From Gammaproteobacteria bacterium (GTDB lineage Bacteria; Pseudomonadota; Gammaproteobacteria; Pseudomonadales; Pseudohongiellaceae), in NCBI GenBank assembly GCA_008081045.1, contig VMDC01000020.1, positions 62,001 to 126,000 of the forward strand: a stretch of 64,000 nt of DNA, given 5' to 3'. The notes beneath the pieces are model-generated. The model worked only from the letters and a program-made list of their open reading frames with translations. It was not told the origin of the DNA and made no database searches. Positions 9,447 to 17,886 of this stretch are shown piece by piece (position 1 is the stretch's first letter; every line of letters starts with the position of its first letter). The position numbers were made by a program, and so were the translations under genes.

Positions 9447-9824
9447 ATGTACACAGTGTCAGTAAAGCAGGATCTCATCGCTCAGCATTATCTGATCGGG
9501 GGAGACTGGGGCGCGGAAAATCAGCCCCATTCCCACCATTATGAGGTAGAAGTCAGACTGGAGTCGGCAGAGCTCGACCAGCATGGTTATCTTGTCGATA
9601 TTGTTAAGATAGAAGAAGAGCTGCAGGCGGTAGTGGATTATTTTGGTGACAGCATGCTGAATGACCTGCCGGAATTTGCCGGCTTGAACCCGAGCATCGA
9701 GCACTTCAGTCGCATCGTCTGTGAAAAGATGCTCTCCGGCATTGCACCTCCCGGCACCGGGCGATTCACCATCCGAATCTGGGAAAACGCGACCTGCTGG
9801 GCCGCCTATGGCAAGGATTATTGA
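9447..9824 (+). CDS. 6-pyruvoyl-tetrahydropterin synthase / QueD-like protein
   Basis: MYTVSVKQDLIAQHYLIGGDWGAENQPHSHHYEVEVRLES ... GYLVDIVKIEEEL ... LNPSIEHFSRIV ... WENATCWAAY. ATG at 9447, not the longer ORF start. Confidence 0.82.
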   Translation: MYTVSVKQDLIAQHYLIGGDWGAENQPHSHHYEVEVRLESAELDQHGYLVDIVKIEEELQAVVDYFGDSMLNDLPEFAGLNPSIEHFSRIVCEKMLSGIAPPGTGRFTIRIWENATCWAAYGKDY

Positions 9825-10810
9825 TCAATCGATCTAGAATTAAGAGTGGGCAGAACAAATGCACCACTGAGCAACAAGCTCAGATCGCGCACCCGCATCA
9901 ACACCACCACGCTGGCTGCCATGCTCAGGGGTATCCCCAGAGCCTGAAATGACCAGAACAAACCCGCTTCTACCGAACCGATGCCGCCCGGCAAAGGCAG
10001 CAGAAAGGCCAGGCGCATCACGGTAAAAAGCAGGATAAAGTCCGTGCCGTCGAACGGCACCTGCGCGAGACCCAGAAGAAACCAGAACTCAACAATCATG
10101 ACCGCCCAGGCCAGACAGGAGGCGAGCATCGCGAGGCCCAGGGCGCGGCGATGGTCTGCAGTCAGCCTGCGAAGTTGGTGGCTAATCTCATCCCGGTGTT
10201 CGCCGAGTCTCTTTAGGCGAGGATGCTGTTGCCAGTGTTCTACCTGACGTCGGATAAACCGCCGTAGCCACATGGGCCTGACTACGAGCGCCGAAACTGC
10301 ACCGACCATCAACAGCACAATGCCGAACAAACCTGCGGAAAGGAGACTCCAGTTCATGCCGGGGGTTGCCCCGGAGCCCAGCAATAACAGGACGGCAACG
10401 AGCAGAACGCTGAAATTCACAAACAGCTCAAAGAACCGGTCGAGACCCACTGCCAGCAGCGCCGTCGGTCCCGGAATACGATAACGACGCCACAGCCAGA
10501 GCACCTGAAGCGGTTCGCCGCCGAACTGAGGTCCGGGAGTGACAAAACTGATCAGAGCGCCTGCCTGACGGACCCCCAGAATCTGCAGGAGGCTGATACC
10601 GAGACCCAGAGCGCGGGTCAGAATGCACCAGCGCATGGCCAGAAGAACCAGCACGATCAGATTGAGACCGATCCAGACTGCCCAGTCTGTCAGTTGCAGT
10701 GATGCGACGGCGAGCGGGAAATCTGCCAGGGGCAGTCGGGAGAAGATGTAGCCCGCCAGCAGCGCAGAGATCAGCCAGGTGAGCGTGGCGATGATGGTGG
10801 AATGTTTCAA
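9818..10810 (-). CDS. lysylphosphatidylglycerol synthase TM region / flippase-like integral membrane protein
   Basis: Multiple TM segments; GGEPLQVLWLWRRYRIPGPTALLAVGLDRFFEL and PLPGGIGSVEAGLF are typical of this family. TTG start at 10810 overlaps the upstream stop. Confidence 0.82.
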   Translation of the reverse strand: MKHSTIIATLTWLISALLAGYIFSRLPLADFPLAVASLQLTDWAVWIGLNLIVLVLLAMRWCILTRALGLGISLLQILGVRQAGALISFVTPGPQFGGEPLQVLWLWRRYRIPGPTALLAVGLDRFFELFVNFSVLLVAVLLLLGSGATPGMNWSLLSAGLFGIVLLMVGAVSALVVRPMWLRRFIRRQVEHWQQHPRLKRLGEHRDEISHQLRRLTADHRRALGLAMLASCLAWAVMIVEFWFLLGLAQVPFDGTDFILLFTVMRLAFLLPLPGGIGSVEAGLFWSFQALGIPLSMAASVVVLMRVRDLSLLLSGAFVLPTLNSRSIDQ

Positions 10811-11985
10811 GCGCCGTCGTACCGATTGATCCAGTGACTGTCTTCTTGCCACAGACAGAACTTGCCACTGCCGAGCAGCATGGACCACACAACGCAGCAA
10901 AACAGCACAGTGTCCACGCCGTCCATCGGGTTTGAAATGTAAAACCAGCCAAGAAGCCCGATCAGAAGCAGGCAAAAATAGCGCCCGGCTATGCCCAGTA
11001 AGACCATCGTGCCGGCCAGCGCAAAGTTGCCCAGCAAAATGATGCTTGGCCAGACAGCGCCTCCGATGACCACAGGCGGGAACCCGACTCGCCACAGGGT
11101 AAAGGCAAGTAGCGTAATGATCGCTAAACGCAATCCCGGCTGCAGGACGGTATGACTGAACAGAGTCAGTCGGTCGAAACGGAGACGAGTGACTTCTGAA
11201 TCTCTTTCCAGGTGACCGCTTACCACCAGCCAGTCAATGACAAAGCCTGTCAGTGTCGGCAGCATAAAAGCAAAGCCTGCTATTCGGGTAACCGGCGGGT
11301 AAAACAAGGGCCACAGTGCCACCACCAGATAGCCCATTTGAAATCCGGCCCATGCCCGGCGATGCATGGCAGGAGGCAAAGGATAGATGGGCAGACCGCG
11401 CATGCGTCTGACTGACAGACCCGCATGGAACAGGTAGTAGGCAGCACCCATCAGCAGATAGGACCAGTGAACCTGACCATAGCTCCACGCCAGACCGGCA
11501 GCGACCGCCATGCCGAGCGCATCGGAAACCGTGTCCAGTTCATTGCCCAGCTGACTCATTTGTCCTGTTCGTCGCGCAACGAAGCCATCGACACGGTCCA
11601 GCACAGCGCCAAAAAAATAAATCATGCCCGGTAGCCAGGCTAACCACGCGCCTTCTGGCCAGGCTTGAAACAGAAAACCCCCGGTTGCGGCGATCAGCCA
11701 GGAGCGCAGAAGCGTCAGGCGGTTGCCCCAGCCCAGTTGGGCATACAGAGCAGATTGCGGCTCTGCGCGGTTCAGAGTCAGGCGTCTGGCCGTTTGAAAA
11801 TAGATGAACAGCCACAGCACGGTACTCTGTGCCAGCCACTGCAGCGAGGCGGGAGTTCCCCAGACGGCTGCCAGCCAGAGTGCACCGAGGCCGAGGGTGA
11901 ACAGACCGCCCACTGTGAGACGCATGAGTTCCTGACCAAGGGATTGGATTCCTAGAGACTCGTCGTGGCTCATTGGCGGGGACAT
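10807..11985 (-). CDS. CDP-alcohol phosphatidyltransferase family protein
   Basis: Complete motif DG(FV)AR(x8)G(x3)D(x3)D in DRVDGFVARRTGQMSQLGNELDTVSDALG; multiple TM helices. Confidence 0.9.
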   Translation of the reverse strand: MSPPMSHDESLGIQSLGQELMRLTVGGLFTLGLGALWLAAVWGTPASLQWLAQSTVLWLFIYFQTARRLTLNRAEPQSALYAQLGWGNRLTLLRSWLIAATGGFLFQAWPEGAWLAWLPGMIYFFGAVLDRVDGFVARRTGQMSQLGNELDTVSDALGMAVAAGLAWSYGQVHWSYLLMGAAYYLFHAGLSVRRMRGLPIYPLPPAMHRRAWAGFQMGYLVVALWPLFYPPVTRIAGFAFMLPTLTGFVIDWLVVSGHLERDSEVTRLRFDRLTLFSHTVLQPGLRLAIITLLAFTLWRVGFPPVVIGGAVWPSIILLGNFALAGTMVLLGIAGRYFCLLLIGLLGWFYISNPMDGVDTVLFCCVVWSMLLGSGKFCLWQEDSHWINRYDGA

Positions 11986-12027
11986 GCCGCAACCATACGA
12001 CTGCTGCCGGGGATTTTCAATCTGCCG

Positions 12028-12052
12028 TCTGGCACCCTAAAAGGGTGCCGGA
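12028..12052. terminator. strong inverted repeat, possible terminator or processing hairpin between convergently different operons
   Basis: TCTGGCACCCT-AAA-AGGGTGCCGGA; 8 bp perfect core, extends to 11 pairs with one wobble; no strong T-tract. Confidence 0.45.
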
Positions 12053-12162
12053 CAGAGTGTTGCCATGACATGTTGGGCGATTTTCGACCGCATCAGCCGA
12101 TTCCGGTTGGCCGGAGTCCGGCCACCGACTCAGAGTTCTGATGACAGGCCGCCGAGCGGGAA

Positions 12163-14109
12163 TCAGGGCAGTGCGTAAGCGACCAACTGTGCGGGATTAC
12201 CGCTGCCGCCAACGAACATCGCCAGGTATTGCTTGCCATCATGCTCATAGGTGAATGGCAGACCCGTCTGATTGTCCGGCAGGTCCAGTTCAAAGAGTAT
12301 CTCACCCGTGGTTTTGTCGACTGCGCGAAAAATAGGGCTGGCCCCGGCTCCGCCGGTGCCTTCGCCGACAAACAGCAGTGTTTTGGTGAGTAACACGCCA
12401 GACCGGGTCGGGATACCTGTCCGGGGAACATCAATGCCCTCGAGCAGAGGGTGGTTTTTGATGCGCTCCGGGGTATCGGCGTTGGCTATCCACCACAGAT
12501 GCTCACCGCTGTTCATATCGATTGCAGTGACCCTTCCGTAGGGCGGTTTGACAATTTCCAGGCCCTGAACCCGGGGCGCGCGTACGCCAAATCCCTGACT
12601 CAGATCGATGTCAGAATCAGGGTTCTTCGCCAGAGCGAGAACCTGAAGCTGGGTTCTCGAAGGGACGTAAACAATGCCGGTTTCCGGGTCGAATGCTGAG
12701 TGTTCCCAGTTGGCGCCACCGGTCGATGAGGGCAGACTCAGCAAGCCGCGGGTACCGTCGGGATGATCCTGGAGCGACGGTGGCGTAAAAATGGTCCTGC
12801 TGAGCCTAAAATCCTGTACCGCTTCCAGCGCCATTGCCCTTAACTCGGGCGTATAGTCAATCAGATCGTCCTCAGTGAAGCCCTGGCGATCGAATGCTGC
12901 CGGCCGCGTGGGAAAAGGCTGGGTGGGCGAATACCACTCTCCGGGCACATCACCCTGCGGGACAGGCCGTTCGACAATGGGCCAGATCGGTTCGCCGGTG
13001 AGCCGGTCAAAGGCATAGATCCAGGCCTGCTTGGTGACTGACATGACAATTTTCCGGCCATTCGGCAGGTCCGCAATAATAGGTGCATTGGGCACGTCCC
13101 AGTCCCAGATATCATGATGGATGAACTGATAGTGCCACTGCCGTTCACCGGTTTGGACATCCAGCGCGACTATCCCGCTGGAAAACAGATTGTCACCGTG
13201 GCGATCGCCGCCGTAGTAGTCACCGGTCGGGTCCTCGACAGGGAGGTAAACATGTCCCAGTTCAGGATCTCCTGATATCGGGGCCCATACCCCGGAATTG
13301 CCGGTGATGTCGTTTCCGCTCAACCAGGATTCATAGCCGTATTCGCCCGCTTCCGGGATCGTGTGAAACGTCCAGAGCAGCTCGCCGGTATGAACGTCAA
13401 AGCCACGGATATCCCCTTTGGTATTGAACTTTGATCGGGGCCTTCCGCCGGTGCGATGGGCCGCACCGACGACAATGACGTCATTCATCACAAACGGCGG
13501 CGCCGAGATGCCGATGTCCGGGTACGGATAGCGGGGATCATCCGCATTACGCAGCCCCTGATAAAGATCGACAATGCCGTTCTCACCAAACGCCGCGTCA
13601 GGTATCCCGGTTTCAGCATCCAGTGAAACCATCTGGTAACCCGGAGAAATGTCTATTACCCGCTGCTTGTCACCCTTGCTGTAAAATGCGACACCCCGGC
13701 CCGGCCCCTTGCGAGGCGCTTCATCGTAGCGGTCACCTTCATCGTAGCGATACAGCCACAGCACCTGTCCGCTGGTGGCATCGAGAGCCACTACGTTACG
13801 GGTGTTGGCGATATTGGCATAGAGAACACCATTGATTTCTAGGGGCGTGGAAGGGTTGGCGTAATCTACGGTCGTGCCGAAGTTTTCTGTAGAAAATGAC
13901 CAGGCCAGTTCCAGTTCGCTGACGTTGTCCGCATTGATCTGATCCAGCGGTGAATAGCGATGCGCCCAATCGCCTCCATAATAAGTATTCCAGTCACCGT
14001 CGTTGACCGTAGTGCTCTGCTGGCCCAGGACCGGTGTTAAGGGGCTGGCAGTCAGCAGAGCCAGCGACAACGGCGCGAAAGAAAGGACGTTTTTTATTTT
14101 TATTGTCAT
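12163..14109 (-). CDS. PQQ-type quinoprotein dehydrogenase (beta-propeller)
   Basis: WNTYYGGDWAHRYSPLDQINADNVSELELAW; repeated propeller blades such as VVALDATSGQVLWLYRYDEG; signal peptide. Confidence 0.9.
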   Translation of the reverse strand: MTIKIKNVLSFAPLSLALLTASPLTPVLGQQSTTVNDGDWNTYYGGDWAHRYSPLDQINADNVSELELAWSFSTENFGTTVDYANPSTPLEINGVLYANIANTRNVVALDATSGQVLWLYRYDEGDRYDEAPRKGPGRGVAFYSKGDKQRVIDISPGYQMVSLDAETGIPDAAFGENGIVDLYQGLRNADDPRYPYPDIGISAPPFVMNDVIVVGAAHRTGGRPRSKFNTKGDIRGFDVHTGELLWTFHTIPEAGEYGYESWLSGNDITGNSGVWAPISGDPELGHVYLPVEDPTGDYYGGDRHGDNLFSSGIVALDVQTGERQWHYQFIHHDIWDWDVPNAPIIADLPNGRKIVMSVTKQAWIYAFDRLTGEPIWPIVERPVPQGDVPGEWYSPTQPFPTRPAAFDRQGFTEDDLIDYTPELRAMALEAVQDFRLSRTIFTPPSLQDHPDGTRGLLSLPSSTGGANWEHSAFDPETGIVYVPSRTQLQVLALAKNPDSDIDLSQGFGVRAPRVQGLEIVKPPYGRVTAIDMNSGEHLWWIANADTPERIKNHPLLEGIDVPRTGIPTRSGVLLTKTLLFVGEGTGGAGASPIFRAVDKTTGEILFELDLPDNQTGLPFTYEHDGKQYLAMFVGGSGNPAQLVAYALP

Positions 14110-14174
14110 GGGATTTTTCCTCTGAGTCGCGAGTTAAGGTAAGTTAGTTGCCGCTTTTTTCGACTTGTCCTAAT

Positions 14175-16463
14175 TTAGTCAATGACACCCCGATTGACCA
14201 GAGCCCTCCGGAAGTTCTCACCAACTTGTGATCCCTCCCGATAGAGCACGGCGGGAGTGCCAATCGGTGCTGGTACGACAATCGGACTGTGGCTGCCCTG
14301 ACTGGTATATCGCTGGCCGGTGAAAGCATGTTTGTAGTGACCTGCAGGCAGACGTATCTCAATCTCGTTAACACCCGGGTCCAGCACCGGTGCGAACCAA
14401 AGCTCGGAACCAACAAGCATCTGTTGATAGGACAGCGTCCAGAAATTCCGGTCCTCCGGATAGTGGAGGAACGGATGTCGGACAACTGGCCAGCCGCGCT
14501 CGGCCGCCTCGCTGACCAGCGATTGCCGATAGTCGTGCCAGGCATTGTAGACATTTGAAAATCGGGCGATGTGGCGCAAAGTTTCCTGATCAGTATCGAA
14601 TTGATGTGACCAGTCGGGCCGCAGACCCTCATGCGTGCGGAATATGGACTGAAAAGCGCCGAGTTCAATCCAGCGCAGCATCAGTTCCTTGGTCCGACGG
14701 ATCGAAACGGGCGCCCCTAGCGCCTCTGCTTCGAGGGACAGCCATCCGCCGACGTCGCTGTGATTAAACGCGAAACCGGAAAGCCCGCTGGTCAGCAGCG
14801 CCGTAACTGAAGTTTTTATGCCGTCATAGTTGTCCCAGTTTGACGCCTGATCGCCTGCCCAGAACAGGGTGCTGTGCCCCGGACTTCGGGTGTAGGCAGC
14901 GCGCATGAAAAAAACAGCCTCGTCACCCATACCGGCTTCTTCGATGGCTTCACGGTTCAGGCTGGCCCAGTATTCCGGATATCGATTGTGGTTTGCCGTC
15001 GGGTTGCTGCCGTCGAAAAGCTCGGCATTCAGCGGTAAAGCCTCACCAAAATCCGCCATCCATCCGGACAGACCGACGCCCAGCATCTCTTCTTTGATGA
15101 CGGCCTTCATCCACTCTCTGGCGTCAGGATTGGTTACGTCCAGCACGTAGGCCAGAAAATTTGCGCCACCTGTTGTCGCCAGAGAGCCGTCGCTGGTGCG
15201 GATCAGATATCCCCGATCCCGTGCCTCCTGATACAGATTGCGGCGAAAGGCATCCTTGCCAGCGCTCAGGACATCGTGGAAATAGGGGTTGATATAACCC
15301 ATGACGCGAATGTCATCGGTCTGCAGAGTCCCGACCATGTCCTGCCAGCGCGTGTACCGGCTGTCATCCAGCTCCCAGTTCCACCAGAGTCTGAAGCCCT
15401 GGGCGACTTCGCGCTGCCCCTGCCAGTCCTGCATCCACATGGCGGAAAGCGTGGCTTGCTCTTCCTGTAGGGCTGACACAGCTTCCAGTACGCGGTCAGT
15501 CCCGCCCTGAATGCCCAGAATCAGTCCTTTGGTTGCCCAGTCCGGCAGTGCCCGCATACGTCCTGAATAGGCGGTATACCGTTCAATAAGCTCCAGCGGA
15601 GAGTTTCCGACAATGAGTCGCGCCTGCAGCTCATTGGCATAGGTCTGCATCACAATCTGATCGTCCCGGCGCAGATCGAACACCGAATATTCGGCATTTT
15701 CCAGCATCAGGGAACGTATTTCCGTGGTGATGAAGTGGGGAATTGGCGCGTAGGTTGAATACCATTCTCCGGCCGCGCTGATGCTTCTCTCATCAAACCA
15801 GTCAGTTAACGGCTGGGCGCCCCGGGAGAGACCCTGTTCGTCTACCATGATCGGGATGCGTGAGCCTTTGAAATCGAAAGCGCTGTATTGCTCGCCAAAG
15901 CCGAAGACCCGCTCATCGCCCGATGAGGCGAATGCGAGGCCGGTTCTGCCGATGGACGAGTGGCTCACGCGCAGGCGCATTTGCAGCTGGCCTACATCGG
16001 CCTGAGTCAGAAGCAGCTCATATGGCACTGCGCCGATCTCGCCACAGGACAGTTCTCCTGTGATTGTCAGGATTCCACTGCTGAGCGAATCCGCATCGAC
16101 TGTATGGGCGTCACATTCGAGGGTGGTGTTTTCGATCATGTGACTGTAGCCGGTGCGAGGTTCAGCAGTCACTGAGGCGCCTGCGGCAAGGACAAACCCG
16201 GCCCCGGGCTGACTTTGCCAGTAAACCCGCTGTTCATCGTTGGCTGCAGAGATGGTCAGTCTGGCCCCGTCGGGGCCGGATGCCAGCCAGGCGACGCGGA
16301 AGTCGCCCAGCATATGCGTCCAGGAAGGCTGCTCAGGGTCACTCGCCCTGAGCATAGGGGCGGCCACCTCAGGTGCCGCGTCATTCATAAACTGCGCGCT
16401 GGCCGGTTCAGCGAGAAGCACCAGCGCCCAAATAGTCCACAGACTGATCCGGCCTTCAGACAC
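14175..16463 (-). CDS. GH31 alpha-glycosidase, YihQ (sulfoquinovosidase)-like, exported
   Basis: LILGIQGGTDRV, MWMQDWQGQREVAQGFRLWWNWELD, GWMADFGEALP (nucleophile), FWAGDQASNW (acid/base). GTG start at 16463 proposed before signal peptide VSEGRISLWTIWALVLLAEPASA. Confidence 0.85.
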   Translation of the reverse strand: MSEGRISLWTIWALVLLAEPASAQFMNDAAPEVAAPMLRASDPEQPSWTHMLGDFRVAWLASGPDGARLTISAANDEQRVYWQSQPGAGFVLAAGASVTAEPRTGYSHMIENTTLECDAHTVDADSLSSGILTITGELSCGEIGAVPYELLLTQADVGQLQMRLRVSHSSIGRTGLAFASSGDERVFGFGEQYSAFDFKGSRIPIMVDEQGLSRGAQPLTDWFDERSISAAGEWYSTYAPIPHFITTEIRSLMLENAEYSVFDLRRDDQIVMQTYANELQARLIVGNSPLELIERYTAYSGRMRALPDWATKGLILGIQGGTDRVLEAVSALQEEQATLSAMWMQDWQGQREVAQGFRLWWNWELDDSRYTRWQDMVGTLQTDDIRVMGYINPYFHDVLSAGKDAFRRNLYQEARDRGYLIRTSDGSLATTGGANFLAYVLDVTNPDAREWMKAVIKEEMLGVGLSGWMADFGEALPLNAELFDGSNPTANHNRYPEYWASLNREAIEEAGMGDEAVFFMRAAYTRSPGHSTLFWAGDQASNWDNYDGIKTSVTALLTSGLSGFAFNHSDVGGWLSLEAEALGAPVSIRRTKELMLRWIELGAFQSIFRTHEGLRPDWSHQFDTDQETLRHIARFSNVYNAWHDYRQSLVSEAAERGWPVVRHPFLHYPEDRNFWTLSYQQMLVGSELWFAPVLDPGVNEIEIRLPAGHYKHAFTGQRYTSQGSHSPIVVPAPIGTPAVLYREGSQVGENFRRALVNRGVID

Positions 16464-17748
16464 TGTAGCGAGCCAAGCCTTCTTCGTCCAAATTGCAGCC
16501 AATACCCGGTCGATCGGTGAGCAGGAAATCGCCCGCTTCCCAGACAAAAGGTTCCTGAATGATTTCGTCGAAGAAACCGGCCGATTTATAAATGCTTTCC
16601 TGAATGAGGAAGTTCGGAACATTGGCGCAGATTTGGATAGCCGCAGCGGTGATGATCGGCCCTCCCCAGATATGCGGCGCCATCAGCACATAATTCACTT
16701 CCGCCAGCGTTGCGATTTTCTTGCAGGCCGTGATTCCGCCAGCGCTGCCTAAATCAGGTTGTGCAAAAGCGCAGGCACCTTCCGCGAACAGGTTCTGGAA
16801 TTCATGTGGTGATACCAGCCGCTCACCGGTTGCGATTGGGATAGAGGTTTCCCGCGCGATTTCACCCATCTCCTTAAAGTTGCGTGGCGGGCAGGGTTCT
16901 TCGAACCAGAGGGGGTCATAGGGCTCCATGCGTTTGGCCAGTCTTACGGCCGCGGAGGGTGTGATCTGTCCATGTGTCCCAATGAGGATGTCTGCCTGTG
17001 TTCCGATTGCGTTTCTGATCGCTTCACAGGCGCGTTCTGTGTGGTCATATTCGGCCTGGGTCAGTTCCCAGGGTGCGCCGGTTGCACCGCCGTCTCTGGA
17101 TTGCGGAATCGGATCGAACTTCAGGCCAGTAAAGCCCTCATCCACGAGGCGGGCGGATTGTTCAGCGAGCGCTTCCGGGCGTTGAGTCCAGTTCCGGATG
17201 GTTTCCGCACCGGCGGCCATGTTCACGGTGTCATATATATAGGTGTACGTGCGGATCCGGTCGCGATAGGCGCCACCGAGCAGGCTGTAGACGGGGACGC
17301 CGTGATGCTTGCCGACAATGTCCCACAGGGCCGTATCAAACGCACTGATCACCCCAAACCTCGCGTAATCGGCATGCTGATGAGTGAGCCCTCGGACCAT
17401 GCGATGGTACAGCGTTTCCGGCTCCAGTGGGTTCTTGCCTTCAAGATATCGGGCGAAGGTTTCCTGAATCATGAGCTTGTAGCTGCCGGTCAGTCCGCCA
17501 AACGCGTTGAGCACGGCAGTTTCTCCCCAGCCCACCAGTCCGGTATCGGTTTCAAGCTTCACGAAAAACCAGGTGCCTCCGCCCCACTGAGGCGGCGGCG
17601 TCCTGATTACATAAGGCGTGACTTTGGTCAATTTAGGAGCCGAGTTGATACTGGTGCTGGCGCGCCCGGTCTGCGCGAATGCACGCGTAGCCGGAACCGC
17701 CATAGCCAGACCGGCGGCCTGAATGAAATGTCTGCGGTTTTGATTCAA
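16456..17748 (-). CDS. enolase-superfamily dehydratase (mandelate racemase/muconate lactonizing-like), Tat-like signal
   Basis: NRRHFIQAAGLAMAVPATRAFAQ leader; GLKFDPI; LWFEEPCPPRN; PIATGERL; QPDLGSAGGITACKKIA. TTG start at 17748 proposed; the track ORF is too long. Confidence 0.82.
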   Translation of the reverse strand: MNQNRRHFIQAAGLAMAVPATRAFAQTGRASTSINSAPKLTKVTPYVIRTPPPQWGGGTWFFVKLETDTGLVGWGETAVLNAFGGLTGSYKLMIQETFARYLEGKNPLEPETLYHRMVRGLTHQHADYARFGVISAFDTALWDIVGKHHGVPVYSLLGGAYRDRIRTYTYIYDTVNMAAGAETIRNWTQRPEALAEQSARLVDEGFTGLKFDPIPQSRDGGATGAPWELTQAEYDHTERACEAIRNAIGTQADILIGTHGQITPSAAVRLAKRMEPYDPLWFEEPCPPRNFKEMGEIARETSIPIATGERLVSPHEFQNLFAEGACAFAQPDLGSAGGITACKKIATLAEVNYVLMAPHIWGGPIITAAAIQICANVPNFLIQESIYKSAGFFDEIIQEPFVWEAGDFLLTDRPGIGCNLDEEGLARYSV

Positions 17749-17886
17749 GAGGCTTGCTCCTCCGGAGCTTGTTGTTCTTGTTAGAGTGAAAGCAGAATAA
17801 TAGGGGTGAACCGAAAAATACAGTGGTTTACACTCAAACGGTCCGACTGCAAAAGTACAAATAAACAACAGGGGAAGAGGAAAAAA

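Noticed and set aside
16464-16622. N-terminal extension of the GH31 ORF
   Set aside because: It overlaps the enolase coding region; a signal peptide begins at the GTG at 16463.
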